NCBI RefSeq assembly: GCF_000738675.1
Contig: NZ_JPUX01000001.1
Location: 248,001-312,000 of the forward strand
Direction of reading: 5' to 3'
DNA: 64,000 bases
Source of the DNA: Serratia nematodiphila DZ0503SBS1
Lineage (GTDB): Bacteria > Pseudomonadota > Gammaproteobacteria > Enterobacterales > Enterobacteriaceae
Shown: positions 1 through 8,770 of the stretch, piece by piece
Position numbering within the stretch: position 1 is the stretch's first letter
How the letters are laid out: each line of letters begins with the position of its first letter
Program-made: the position numbers and the translations under genes
Notes under the pieces: model-generated
The model's database searches: none
Seen by the model: the letters and a program-made list of their open reading frames with translations, nothing else
Told to the model about the DNA's origin: nothing

Positions 1-879
1 GTGCTGCGCGATATCGGCGCGCGGCAAACGCTGGGCGCGGCTCGGGTGCTCAGGCTGAATGCGCCCAAGCGCGGCAAGCGTCAGCCGGACTATCTGGCAT
101 GGCTGCAAGCCCTGGCGCTGGCGCAAGACGATGCGCAGGCGCTGGCGCTTGAATTGCCGCACGGCGCGCTGTCACTGGCAGCGTTCGCCTGGGCGCGTCA
201 ATTGACGGACGATGGCCTGGACGAGCTGCTGGCGAACCGCGATCTGCTGATCGTCGGTGACCGGGCGCTGGCGCAGGATCAGGTGCAACAGGCGGAAAGC
301 CGCCTGCTGCAGGTGCTGGCGGAGTACCACCAACAGCACGCCGATCAGCTGGGCTTAGGGCGCGCCCGCCTGCGGCGCATGGCCCTGCCTCAGCAGCCGG
401 AAACGCTGGTGTTTATGATGATCGATCGGCTGCTGCGGGCCGGCGCGCTGCGCAATACGCGCGGCTGGCTGCACCTGCCGGAACACGGCCTGGCGTTCAG
501 CGCCGAAGAGGCGCCGCTGTGGGCGCGCATCGAACCGCTGTTCGGCGACGAGCCGTGGTGGGTGCGCGATCTGGCGAGCGAGCTGGGCGAAGAGGAGAGC
601 CGGGTGCGCGCGCTGTTGCGCAAGGCGGCTCAGCTGGGCCATGTGACGGCGGTGGTGGTGGATCGCTACTACCTCAGCCGACGCATCGATCAGTTCGCGG
701 CGCTGATCCGCGAGCTGGATGCGGAGCGCGGGGGCGCCAACGCCGCCGATTTCCGCGATCGGCTCGGCGTCGGGCGCAAGCTGGCGATCCAGGTGCTGGA
801 GTTCTTCGATCGCAGCGGCTTTACCCGCCGCAAGGGCAACGAGCATCTGCTGCGCGACGGCGGGTTGTTCGGCAACTGA
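1..879 (+). CDS. selB: SelB, selenocysteine-specific elongation factor (C-terminal part)
   Basis: Carries Sec-tRNA to the ribosome at UGA codons followed by a SECIS hairpin. The visible 292 residues are the C-terminal half of the usual ~614-residue protein: the end of the EF-Tu-like part, then the row of winged-helix domains that bind the mRNA hairpin. The ending (VLEFFDRSGFTRRKGNEH, then RDG) is characteristic of SelB. The GTPase domain lies upstream of the window, so the GTG at base 1 is not a real start. The gene reads in the same direction as selC 11.6 kb downstream, so Sec-tRNA and its carrier are close neighbours here. Confidence 0.95.
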   Translation: MLRDIGARQTLGAARVLRLNAPKRGKRQPDYLAWLQALALAQDDAQALALELPHGALSLAAFAWARQLTDDGLDELLANRDLLIVGDRALAQDQVQQAESRLLQVLAEYHQQHADQLGLGRARLRRMALPQQPETLVFMMIDRLLRAGALRNTRGWLHLPEHGLAFSAEEAPLWARIEPLFGDEPWWVRDLASELGEEESRVRALLRKAAQLGHVTAVVVDRYYLSRRIDQFAALIRELDAERGGANAADFRDRLGVGRKLAIQVLEFFDRSGFTRRKGNEHLLRDGGLFGN

Positions 880-961
880 TTGCATGTTTTTTGTTCTCCA
901 ATGGCGGTATAATCAGCTTTAATCACTTTGATTGATGTTGATTGTACTGAGGAGCAAGACG

Positions 962-1222
962 ATGAATACGAAAGTCATCACCGCTCATGTCCCGCTGCCT
1001 TTGGCTGAAAAGGTGGATGAAATGGCCGCCAAACTTGAACGCTCGCGGGGATGGATAGTGAAGCAAGCCCTCACCGCCTGGCTCGAGCAAGAGGAAGAGC
1101 GCCGTCGATTAACGCTGGCGGCGCTGGCCGATGTCGAACAGCAAAACGTTATCGATCATGAGTCGGTAGAAGCCTGGGCGGCCAGCCTGGACAGTGACGA
1201 GCCGCTGCCGGTACCGCGCTGA
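962..1222 (+). CDS. Ribbon-helix-helix antitoxin of a RelE/ParE-type TA pair
   Basis: 86 residues. The N-terminus (TAHVPLPLAEKVDEMAAKLERSRGWIVKQAL) is cut here into its core: a beta-strand then two helices, the ribbon-helix-helix DNA-binding fold of CopG-like antitoxins. The C-terminal half is acidic and would wrap the toxin. The start ATG has a strong upstream site (GAGGAGCAAGACG). Its TGA stop overlaps the ATG of the next gene (TGATG), the usual antitoxin-toxin coupling. Expected to neutralise the partner and autorepress the operon; this is inferred from the family. Confidence 0.8.
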   Translation: MNTKVITAHVPLPLAEKVDEMAAKLERSRGWIVKQALTAWLEQEEERRRLTLAALADVEQQNVIDHESVEAWAASLDSDEPLPVPR

Positions 1223-1497
1223 TGGAATTAAAATGGACGAGTAAGGCGCTATCGGATTTGGCGCGTTTGTTTGAGTTTCTTGCCTTGGCTAACCGCACTG
1301 CGGCAGCGAATTCGGTGAAGGCCTTGGTCGCCGCGCCTAAAGCGTTGCTCGATAATCCCCGCCTGGGTGAAAGATTGGACGAGTTTTTACCGCAGGAAGT
1401 GAGGCGTATTCTGGTCGGCCGCTATGAGATACGTTATCAGGTACAGCCGGCAGCGATTTATGTTCTGCGTATTTGGCATACCCGCGAAGAGCGATAG
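1222..1497 (+). CDS. RelE/ParE-superfamily toxin
   Basis: 91 residues, the usual size of the family. Recognisable features are the N-terminal WTSKALSDLARLFEFL helix, the mid-protein region rich in Leu-Pro-Arg, and the C-terminal beta-strand block YEIRYQVQPAAIYVLRIWHTRE, which is typical of ParE/RelE toxins. The ATG overlaps the antitoxin stop. RelE relatives cut ribosome-bound mRNA and ParE relatives inhibit gyrase; sequence alone does not decide which applies here. The pair sits between selB and a LysR/LysE pair, outside the selC island. Confidence 0.78.
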   Translation: MELKWTSKALSDLARLFEFLALANRTAAANSVKALVAAPKALLDNPRLGERLDEFLPQEVRRILVGRYEIRYQVQPAAIYVLRIWHTREER

Positions 1498-1508
1498 GCC
1501 GAATTCCC

Positions 1509-2420
1509 CTACCCGATAAACCTGACGGCGGCCCGGCTGACGTCGGGCGTTTGGGCGGTGAGAAACGCCTGTAAACGTTCGATCAGCGGCCGTTTTGCCG
1601 ATTCTTCCGGCCAAACCAGATAGTAACCGTCGCCGGTGCGCACGGCGACGTCACAAGGCAACACCAATAATCCCTCCTCAATCGTCCGCAGGCTCAGCGC
1701 CAGATCGCCGATCGAGACGCCGTGCCCGGCGATGGCCGCCGCGTTGCCCTGTTCCAGCGAATCAAATACCTGGCCGCGCATGAGATCGATCGGGGTCGCG
1801 ATGCCGCTTTTCTGCAGCCAGCGCCGCCAGTCGCGCCGATCGGGCGAAGGGTGGATCAGCGGGCAGGCGGCGAGATCCCGCTGCCCGTCGGCGAGCAGCG
1901 CGGGGGCGCAAATCGGGATCAGCCATTCGTCGAACAGCTTGGCGGCGGCGGTATTGGCGCCAAAATGGCCGTTGCCGAGCAGGATGGCGCAGTCGTAGGG
2001 TTCGCTGAAAAAATCCACGCTGTCGATGTCCATCCAGACGCTGGCTGCCTGCACCTCGAACGCCTGCGCCGTTTGCCGGAACCGGCTCAGGCAGTCCAGC
2101 AGCCAGCGCAGGGTCAGGGTGGAGGGCGCCTTCAGCCGCAGCAGATCGCGGTGGCTTCTGAACAGCTCACAGGCTTGCTCGATGCGGCCAAACCCTTGCT
2201 GCAGCTCGGCGGCGAAGATTTTCCCCTGCGGCGTGACCTCGATACGCGGGCCGTTGCGCTGGAACAGCCGGCAGCCGAAGTGCTGCTCCAGCGTTTTGAT
2301 GTGCTTGCTGACCGCGCTCGGGGTGAGATGCAGCTCCTCGGCGGCCAGCGTGAACGAGCCGGTGCGGGCGGCGCTTTCGAAGGCGCGCAGGGCGTAAAGC
2401 GGCGGAAGGGAACTGGCCAT
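1509..2420 (-). CDS. LysR-family transcriptional regulator (GcvA-like)
   Basis: 303 residues. The N-terminal winged helix-turn-helix (LYALRAFESAARTGSFTLAA, then HLTPSAVSKHIKTLEQ) matches the GcvA/AmpR branch, and a periplasmic-binding-like effector domain covers roughly residues 90-295. It is divergent from a LysE-type exporter gene, with about 120 bp between them, so it most likely controls that exporter in response to a small effector such as an amino acid. The effector cannot be read from the sequence. Confidence 0.85.
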   Translation of the reverse strand: MASSLPPLYALRAFESAARTGSFTLAAEELHLTPSAVSKHIKTLEQHFGCRLFQRNGPRIEVTPQGKIFAAELQQGFGRIEQACELFRSHRDLLRLKAPSTLTLRWLLDCLSRFRQTAQAFEVQAASVWMDIDSVDFFSEPYDCAILLGNGHFGANTAAAKLFDEWLIPICAPALLADGQRDLAACPLIHPSPDRRDWRRWLQKSGIATPIDLMRGQVFDSLEQGNAAAIAGHGVSIGDLALSLRTIEEGLLVLPCDVAVRTGDGYYLVWPEESAKRPLIERLQAFLTAQTPDVSRAAVRFIG

Positions 2421-2541
2421 CGCGGCGTCTCTAATAATGAGTCTGATTCACAGTAAACGACAGGATTACTCCTTTTTCAAGGCGGGGGCGGCGGCATGAT
2501 AATGGCGCGACGCCAACTGACTGAATGTGAGTGAAATAAAG

Positions 2542-3168
2542 ATGAACCTGTCGTTGCTGGCGGCGTATTTCGCCGCCATTTTGTTGCTGATCGCCGCGCC
2601 GGGGCCGGTGGTGGCGATGGTGGCCAACACCGCGGCGCGCTTTGGCGCCCGGCGTGCGCTGTTGACCGCGCTGGGCAGCAACGGAGCCTCCTTGTTGCTG
2701 ATCGGCGTCGCCGCGCTGATTATCACCGGGCTGTTCGCCGTGGATATGCGCTTGCTGCAGTGGATAGGCCTGCTGGGTTGCCTGTTTATCGGCCGTATGG
2801 CGATCGTCTCGCTGTATGAGGATTTATCCGCGCGAGCCCCCGATGTGCAGCCCGTTGCGCCGCCGCAAAAACGCTCGGCGATCCTGAACGGTTTTCTGGT
2901 GGGCATCGCCAACCCCAAAGACATTATCTTCTTCGTCGCCTTTTTCCCGCAGTTCATCGCCGTCACCCCCTCGATCGGCGCCAGCCTGACGCTGCTGACC
3001 GCGCTGTGGGTGCTGGCGGACTTCGCCATTTTGCTGACCTATATCACCCTGCTGTCGGGAACGGCGCTGCAGCGCGCGCGGCGGGCGATCTCTGTCCTGT
3101 CGGCGTTGCTGCTGTTGGGGGTGGCGGTGGTGGGAACGGGGTATGCGCTGTGGGGGCTGCTCGGCTGA
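2542..3168 (+). CDS. LysE/RhtB-family amino-acid exporter
   Basis: 208 residues from the ATG at 2542; a GTG at 2527 would add five residues, and neither has a strong ribosome site. Six hydrophobic segments are visible. The N-terminal AAPGPVVAMV block is the RhtB/LysE signature (APGP), and GIANPKDIIFFVAFFPQFI in the middle is the second conserved block. Members export amino acids or their analogues from the cytoplasm. The divergent LysR gene is the likely regulator. The substrate is unknown. Confidence 0.85.
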   Translation: MNLSLLAAYFAAILLLIAAPGPVVAMVANTAARFGARRALLTALGSNGASLLLIGVAALIITGLFAVDMRLLQWIGLLGCLFIGRMAIVSLYEDLSARAPDVQPVAPPQKRSAILNGFLVGIANPKDIIFFVAFFPQFIAVTPSIGASLTLLTALWVLADFAILLTYITLLSGTALQRARRAISVLSALLLLGVAVVGTGYALWGLLG

Positions 3169-3176
3169 AGCCGCAT

Positions 3177-3213
3177 AAAAAACGCCGGTCGGGAAACCGG
3201 ACCGGCGTTTTAT
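3177..3213. terminator. Bidirectional rho-independent terminator
   Basis: Inverted repeat AACGCCGGTC ... GACCGGCGTT with flanking A-run on the left and T-run on the right, placed between the convergent LysE-type gene and mdfA. It can serve both strands. Confidence 0.8.
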
Positions 3214-3221
3214 CGTCGCGT

Positions 3222-4469
3222 TTACGCCGCGCCGTTCGGCTGCGGCGTGGGGTCGCCGTTGCGGCGTTTGGCGAGGAACAGCGCCACCAGCGTCAGCCAG
3301 CACAGGCCGCTGATGAGGTTGAACAGGTTGAACAGCCCGCTGCCGCCCCAGACGTAGGCGACCTTGGCCAGCTCGATGCCGACGGTGAACACCATCATGC
3401 TCAGCATGCCCATCGTGGCCGACACTGTGCCCTTGCTGACGTTGCTGGAGAACAGCGTCAGGCGGTACAGCCCGGCGTTGGCCAGGCCAATGCCGAAGGC
3501 GTACAGACTCAGGCCGGCGGTCATCCACAGGTAGGCGTGGCTGGAGAACTGGGTCGCCAGCGCGGCGATCAGCAGCCCCAGCAGCATCGGGCCTGCGCCC
3601 AGCTTGATCAGGCGCTCCACGCTGTTTTTGCCGGTCAGGCGTGCCAGCGTCAGGTTGCCGAGGATCAGCGCGCCGAACACCGGGATCTGCAGCAGGCCGT
3701 AGTCCAGCGTCGACAGCGACTCGCCGCTGATCAGGATCACCGGCGACTGGGCGATCCAGGCCAGCAGCGGCAGGCTGGCGAAACCGATCGCCAGGGCGCC
3801 GCACAGGAAGCGGCGGTTGCCCAGCACCTGGCGGTAGTCGCGCCACAGGTTGGCGGCGGAAAACGCCTCGCCCTGCAGCGTGGCGGTTTCCGGCATCGCT
3901 TTCCACAGGCCGTAGAAGGCGATGGCCGCCAGCGCCGCAAACAGCACAAACATGCTCTGCCACGGCGCGACGTGGATCAGCGCCGCGCCGGCCAGCGGCC
4001 CGAGCAGCGGGGCGATCAGCGCCACGTTAGCCATCAGGGCGGTGATTTTGATGCACACCGCCTCCTCGAACGACTCCTGGATGGTGGCGTAGCCGACCGC
4101 GCCGATAAAGCACAGGCCGATGCCCTGCAGGAAACGCATGGCGATAAACTGCTCGATGGTGGTGACCAGCAGGATCGCCAGGCAGGAGACGATGAAGAAC
4201 GCCACCCCGGCCAGCATCACCGGGCGACGGCCGCGACGATCCGACAGCGGCCCGAGCAGCCACTGCAGGAAAATGCCGCCGGCCAGATAGGCGGTCATCG
4301 AGGTGGGCACCCACTCTTCGCCGGCGTTGAAATCCGCCACGACGGCCAGCATGCCCGGCTGAATCATATCGTTGCCGATATAGGTGGCGAACTCGAACAG
4401 CACCAGACAAAGAGGGAATAAAAGCGCCTGTCGGCCCAAACGTGCCGCAGGTGGTAATGTCGTTTTCAT
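3222..4469 (-). CDS. mdfA: MdfA multidrug/H+ antiporter
   Basis: 415 residues from ATG 4469. Near-identical blocks to E. coli MdfA/Cmr are visible along the whole length ([79 protein letters not shown]). Glu26 in TM1, the membrane-embedded acidic residue needed for cationic drug transport in E. coli MdfA, is present. Twelve TM segments are expected. It exports cationic and neutral drugs in exchange for protons. A 36-residue upstream in-frame extension is unlikely, because the start used here aligns with E. coli. The gene is monocistronic and convergent with the LysE gene. Confidence 0.93.
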   Translation of the reverse strand: MKTTLPPAARLGRQALLFPLCLVLFEFATYIGNDMIQPGMLAVVADFNAGEEWVPTSMTAYLAGGIFLQWLLGPLSDRRGRRPVMLAGVAFFIVSCLAILLVTTIEQFIAMRFLQGIGLCFIGAVGYATIQESFEEAVCIKITALMANVALIAPLLGPLAGAALIHVAPWQSMFVLFAALAAIAFYGLWKAMPETATLQGEAFSAANLWRDYRQVLGNRRFLCGALAIGFASLPLLAWIAQSPVILISGESLSTLDYGLLQIPVFGALILGNLTLARLTGKNSVERLIKLGAGPMLLGLLIAALATQFSSHAYLWMTAGLSLYAFGIGLANAGLYRLTLFSSNVSKGTVSATMGMLSMMVFTVGIELAKVAYVWGGSGLFNLFNLISGLCWLTLVALFLAKRRNGDPTPQPNGAA

Positions 4470-4686
4470 ATTATTGTACTGATAGTAAAAGAGAAAAAGG
4501 AACTGCCAGGGCGGGAAGCGCAAACTGAGCGAGTTGTGGCGGCTATTTTGCCGCCAATTGTTCACCTTCGCAATCATAAGGTGTTGTTTAAGTGCATTCT
4601 GATATTTCGCTTTTGGGTTGTCGCCGAACGCCGTGCCCGATAACCTCTTCTTAACATATCAATATGACACAAGATCGGGCGAGCGT

Positions 4687-5679
4687 TTGAGCGAGAAAAT
4701 CGGCTGGATAGACAACCTGCGGGCGATGGCGTGCATGATGGTGGTGATGATCCACGCCACCACCTATTACGTCACCAACGGCGCGGCGATAGGGTTGCAC
4801 AACTGGGACATCGCCAACGTGCTGAACTCACTGTCGCGCGTATCGGTGCCGCTGTTCTTCATGATTTCCGGCTACCTGTTCTTCGGCGAAAAGAGCGCCG
4901 GCCGGCGGCATTTCACCCGCATCGCCTGCTGCATTCTGTTCTACAGCGCCATCGCGCTGATCTATATCGCGGCCTTCACCAAGATCGGTTTCTGGCCGTC
5001 GCTGCGCGGCATCCTGCAAAAGCCGGTGTTTTACCACCTGTGGTTTTTCTACGCCATCGCAGTGATTTACCTGCTGTCGCCGCTGATCAGCGTCAAGCCG
5101 GTGTCGCGCCGCTATCTGGCCGTCGCGCTGGTGGTGTTGGCGGCGCTCGCCAACCCGAATACCGACAAGCTGGCCTTCGGCAACGCGCACCTGCTGCCGG
5201 TTAACCTGTATATCTACGGCGATACCTTCTACTACCTGCTGTATGCGTTGGCCGGGCGGGCGATTGGCATGATGGAGGCGCGCGGGCGCGCCGTGGGCTG
5301 GTTGGCGGCGCTAGGATTTGCGCTGTGCGTGGCGCTGATCGCGCGCGGCACCAAGCATCAGCTGTTCATCAACGGCAACTTCGCCGATACCTACTACATC
5401 TACAGCGGCCCGCTGGTGTTTATGGCGGCGGTGGCGCTGTTGGTGTGGGTGAAACACTGTTTGCCGCAGCCGATCGGCTGGCTGAGCGCGTTTTCCCGCC
5501 ATTCGCTGGCGATTTACGGTTTTCACGCCCTTATCGTTAACGTGATGCGCAGCCGGCACTTGGATTTCACCGGCCACCCGCTGCTGGATATCTTCTGGGT
5601 GTTCGGCGTGGCGCTGGGGGGCAGCCTGCTGCTGTCTGTTGGCCTGCAGCGGCTGGATACCCGCCGGCTGGTGTCATAG
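4687..5679 (+). CDS. wecH: WecH, O-acetyltransferase of enterobacterial common antigen
   Basis: Acyltransferase-3 family inner-membrane protein that adds O-acetyl groups to the GlcNAc of enterobacterial common antigen. Blocks such as WDIANVLNS, SRVSVPLFFMISGYLFFGE, LQKPVFYHLWFF, AIAVIYLLSPLI and SRHSLAIYGFHALI match E. coli WecH (YiaH). About ten TM segments are expected. The reading frame is open upstream to a TTG at 4618, but the TTG at 4687 gives 330 residues beginning SEKIGWIDNLR, which lines up with the E. coli N-terminus (331 residues), so that start is preferred. Its last codons overlap the end of the opposing regulator gene by 6 bp. Confidence 0.9.
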   Translation: MSEKIGWIDNLRAMACMMVVMIHATTYYVTNGAAIGLHNWDIANVLNSLSRVSVPLFFMISGYLFFGEKSAGRRHFTRIACCILFYSAIALIYIAAFTKIGFWPSLRGILQKPVFYHLWFFYAIAVIYLLSPLISVKPVSRRYLAVALVVLAALANPNTDKLAFGNAHLLPVNLYIYGDTFYYLLYALAGRAIGMMEARGRAVGWLAALGFALCVALIARGTKHQLFINGNFADTYYIYSGPLVFMAAVALLVWVKHCLPQPIGWLSAFSRHSLAIYGFHALIVNVMRSRHLDFTGHPLLDIFWVFGVALGGSLLLSVGLQRLDTRRLVS

Positions 5680-6597
5680 CGGCGAGCGCTGGCGCTGCTG
5701 GGCGCGGCGCAGCTGCCGCCCGGAAGAAAAACCGGCCGCCAGCGCGGCCTTCTCCAACCCATACCCTTGCTGCAGGCGCTGTTGCGCCACCGCCAACCGC
5801 AGCTGTTCATGATATTCCCGCACGCTGATGCCGACGTGGCTGCGAAACAGCCGCGCCAGATGGCGGCTGCTGACGTGCGCCTTCTCCGCCACCTGCGGCA
5901 CCGACCAGTCGGCTTCCGGCTCGGCGGCCATCACGTCCTGCGCGCGGTGCACCGCCGGGTGCAGGTGGTTGCGGTAACGCAGCCAGGGCGACAGCTGCGG
6001 ATCGTCGCCGGCGCGGCGGAAATAAACCACCATGTCGCGTGCGACGTCGCGCGCCCGGCCGGAGCCGCAGTGGCGGTGGACCAGGTGCAGTGCCAAATCG
6101 ATGCCGGTGGTGATGCCCGCGCTGGTATAGACGCCGCGGTCTTCGACGAAGATGCGGTTCTCTTTCACCTGCGCCGCCGGCGCCTGCAGGCGGATACGTT
6201 CGATGACGTCGTGGTGGGTGGTGCACTGATAGCCGTCGAGCAGCCCGGCCTGCGCCGCCAGCAGCGCGCCGGAGCAGATGCACACCAGGGTGATGCGCTG
6301 CCGCTGCAGATCGGGCCGCAGCGTCGCCAGCCAGCGGCGGGCCTGCTCGGCCTCTTCACCGGCGAAATAGCGCTGCGAATCGCCGACGCCTGGCAACACC
6401 AGGATGGCGCCGTCTTCCAGGCGTTCGGGCAACGGCTGCAGGCCGCTCAGCGTCATGCCGATGGAGCAGACGAGCTGCGGCGCCGGGCTGAGGTAACGCA
6501 GGCTGAACGACCCGGCGAGGCGCAGGGTTTCCGCCGGGCCGCTGACGTCGAGCGACAGCACGTTGGGCAACAGCAGAAAATAGACGGCCTGCGGCAT
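5674..6597 (-). CDS. GlxA/FtrA-type AraC regulator with DJ-1/PfpI domain
   Basis: 307 residues. The N-terminal ~190 residues form a class-I glutamine-amidotransferase-like (DJ-1/PfpI) domain: PNVLSLDVSGPAETLRLAG, LPGVGDSQRYF, then the elbow CICSGALLAAQAGLLDG and the block GVYTSAGITTGIDLAL. The C-terminal ~100 residues are an AraC double HTH (WSVPQVAEKAHVSSRHLARLFRSHVGISVREY). The family senses metabolites and activates neighbouring catabolic genes. Only 2 bp separate it from the upstream isochorismatase-family gene, so the two form one operon. Confidence 0.87.
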   Translation of the reverse strand: MPQAVYFLLLPNVLSLDVSGPAETLRLAGSFSLRYLSPAPQLVCSIGMTLSGLQPLPERLEDGAILVLPGVGDSQRYFAGEEAEQARRWLATLRPDLQRQRITLVCICSGALLAAQAGLLDGYQCTTHHDVIERIRLQAPAAQVKENRIFVEDRGVYTSAGITTGIDLALHLVHRHCGSGRARDVARDMVVYFRRAGDDPQLSPWLRYRNHLHPAVHRAQDVMAAEPEADWSVPQVAEKAHVSSRHLARLFRSHVGISVREYHEQLRLAVAQQRLQQGYGLEKAALAAGFSSGRQLRRAQQRQRSPL

Positions 6598-6599
6598 GG

Positions 6600-7151
6600 T
6601 TACTCCTGTGCGAGTTGCGCCAGCGCCTCATCCACGCTGGCGATGCGGGCGAAACGATCGACCAGTACGGTTTCAGTATGCCGCTTCAGCTGCGCGGGGG
6701 TAAAGACTTCACCGTCGGGATGGCGCATCGGGAAGGTCAGCGTCGCCTCGGTGACGAAGGTCACCCGATAACCGAGATCGGACGCCACCCGGGTGGTGGT
6801 TTCACAGCACTGTTCGGTGCGGATGCCGGAGATGATCAGGTGGTTGATATCCCGCTCGCGCAGCCAGGCGTCGAGGCCGGATTCGGTCAGCGCATTGTGT
6901 ACATGCTTATGCACGGTGATATCCGCTTGGTGGGTGAGGAATGGCAGGCGCTGCACGTGGCCCGAAGCCAGCGAGAACGGCCCCTGCGGCGAGACGTGCA
7001 GCACGTCGACCAGCGCCGCGCCGCGTTGCTGACAGCCCGCGATCAGGCGGGTCAGCGCCTGTTGAAACGCCGGCAGATCGTCCTCCTGCCAGAATGGACG
7101 GTGCTGGAATGATTGCTGGACATCGATGATCAATAACGCGCTCTGTGACAT
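6600..7151 (-). CDS. Isochorismatase-family cysteine hydrolase
   Basis: 183 residues from ATG 7151, which follows a GGAGGG site. The family fold shows ALLIIDVQQSF (first catalytic Asp), HKHVHNAL (Lys region) and ISGIRTEQCCETTTRVASDLGY, which carries the nucleophile Cys and the usual cis-peptide block. Members hydrolyse isochorismate, nicotinamide, N-carbamoyl compounds and others; the substrate here is not determined. It forms an operon with the GlxA-type regulator downstream, which probably responds to the same compound. Confidence 0.85.
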   Translation of the reverse strand: MSQSALLIIDVQQSFQHRPFWQEDDLPAFQQALTRLIAGCQQRGAALVDVLHVSPQGPFSLASGHVQRLPFLTHQADITVHKHVHNALTESGLDAWLRERDINHLIISGIRTEQCCETTTRVASDLGYRVTFVTEATLTFPMRHPDGEVFTPAQLKRHTETVLVDRFARIASVDEALAQLAQE

Positions 7152-7251
7152 TTTCGGCCCTCCGCCAGTGTGTGTAGCGACCATATTGCGCCGCGCCTTA
7201 CTCTGGCAGAAGGCCAAAAACGGCCATCATGATGACAACAGCGGACCGACC

Positions 7252-8640
7252 TTAGGCTTTGCTCACCTGGCCAGCCACCAGGCGCCCCTGATGGAAGGTG
7301 GCGCTGCGCGCCGGCAGGCGGGCGACCGCCTCGGCGGAACAGCTGGCGTTGACCAGCACGAACTCGGCGGCATCGCCGGCTTTCGGCCAGGCGCGCTGGC
7401 CCTTATCGTCCAGCGGCAGCACGCCGCCGGTGGAGATGGCCATGGCGCGCGACAGGTGATACTCGTCGGAGCCGCGGTACAGCTGGGCGTACAGGTTGGC
7501 CTTCTCCAGGATGTCGCCGGTGCCGAACGGCGACCAGTGGTCGATCACGCTGTCGGTGCCGGTCATCACGAACACCCCTTTCTCGCTGAGCTGCGGCAGC
7601 GGCATCATCAGGCTGCCGATCGGCACCGTGGAGGCGATGGTGATCTGCTGCGCCGCCAGCCGGGTGGCGGTTTCCGCCAGTTCGCCCGGCGTCAGCGTGG
7701 TCAGGGCGAAAGCGTGGCTGATGGTGACCTTGCCGCGCAGCGCCGGGTTTTTCTCCACGGTGGCGATCATGTAGTTGATGGCGGCGACCCCGGCCGGGCT
7801 GGTTTCATGCAGGTGGATATCCACGCCTTTGCCGGTATCGAGGGCGATCTGGAACATGGCGTCCAGCGATTTCTCCATCGCGCCGTCGACGTTGGTCGGA
7901 TCCAGCCCGCCGACGTACTGCACGCCCATCTGCATCGCTTCGCGCATCAGCGCATCGACCCTGGAGTGCAGCAGGCCGTGCTGCGGGAAGGCGACGATTT
8001 CACAGCTGAAGTCCGCCTGGTGGTTTTCCAGCGCGCGCTGCAGGTGCTCCAGGCTTTTCAGGCCGCTGACCGGATCGATATTGCAGTGGCTGCGCGCCAC
8101 GGTGCTGCCTTTGGATTGCAGCAGGGCGATCAGATTTTCCGCCCGCTGCTGCGAGGTGGGCAGCAGTTTCGGGATCAGCGTCTGCTCCAGCGCGATCATG
8201 TCCATGATGGTTTTGCCCTGGCGCGGGCGCGGCGCCTGCCACGGGCCGCTGTAGAAGGTTTTGTCCAGGTGGATGTGCATATCGCGAAACGCCGGCAGCA
8301 GCAGCTGGCCCTGCGCCTGATAGCGGGGCACGCCGGCGGGCAACGCGGCGTTGGCGGCGTGAATGGCGGCGATCTTGCCGTCTTTGATCTCAAGCGTGTA
8401 CAGCGCGGTGCGGGTGCCGATCACCGTGTCGCCGTCGTATTCAAAGCCGTCTTCCAGCCGCACCTCGCTCAGGCAGTAATGGCGATCGGTCAGGGTCATC
8501 GGCGTTGGCGCACACGGCTCGCCGCTAGGCGAAGCGGCCTGCGCCATGCCGCCGGTCAGGCCGATCACCGCGCAGGCGGTGGTAAGTTTGCCGGTTTGGC
8601 TGAGGAAGGCTCTGCGGCCCGGTTGTTGAGGGTTTTCCAC
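7252..8640 (-). CDS. Tat-exported metal-dependent amidohydrolase (cytosine-deaminase-like)
   Basis: 462 residues. The N-terminus has a twin-arginine signal (RRAFLSQTGK, then a hydrophobic stretch ending AQA), so the enzyme is predicted to be folded in the cytosol and exported to the periplasm. The amidohydrolase core shows metal and active-site motifs in order: DMHIHLDK, VDIHLHE, TISHAFAL and TGTDSVIDHW. This arrangement fits the CodA-like cytosine/isoguanine deaminase branch, although CodA itself is cytosolic. A periplasmic deaminase next to a cyanate-type transporter and a LysR gene suggests scavenging of a nitrogen compound. The substrate is unknown. Confidence 0.83.
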   Translation of the reverse strand: MENPQQPGRRAFLSQTGKLTTACAVIGLTGGMAQAASPSGEPCAPTPMTLTDRHYCLSEVRLEDGFEYDGDTVIGTRTALYTLEIKDGKIAAIHAANAALPAGVPRYQAQGQLLLPAFRDMHIHLDKTFYSGPWQAPRPRQGKTIMDMIALEQTLIPKLLPTSQQRAENLIALLQSKGSTVARSHCNIDPVSGLKSLEHLQRALENHQADFSCEIVAFPQHGLLHSRVDALMREAMQMGVQYVGGLDPTNVDGAMEKSLDAMFQIALDTGKGVDIHLHETSPAGVAAINYMIATVEKNPALRGKVTISHAFALTTLTPGELAETATRLAAQQITIASTVPIGSLMMPLPQLSEKGVFVMTGTDSVIDHWSPFGTGDILEKANLYAQLYRGSDEYHLSRAMAISTGGVLPLDDKGQRAWPKAGDAAEFVLVNASCSAEAVARLPARSATFHQGRLVAGQVSKA

Positions 8641-8770
8641 GTTCGGTTCCTTAATCCAGAGGTGAGGTGGGTGAAAACATCCCCCAATTTAGGAGAGGAA
8701 CCGGCCGGTTGGCAGCGACATTTGCCACTGGTAACTATTCGATTTGGTAATGACCGGCGTGCGCTGGCGT

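Noticed and set aside
3006..4421. Long plus-strand frame antisense to mdfA
   Set aside because: Gln/His/Arg-rich translation typical of the antisense of a GC-rich gene; mdfA on the other strand is unmistakable.
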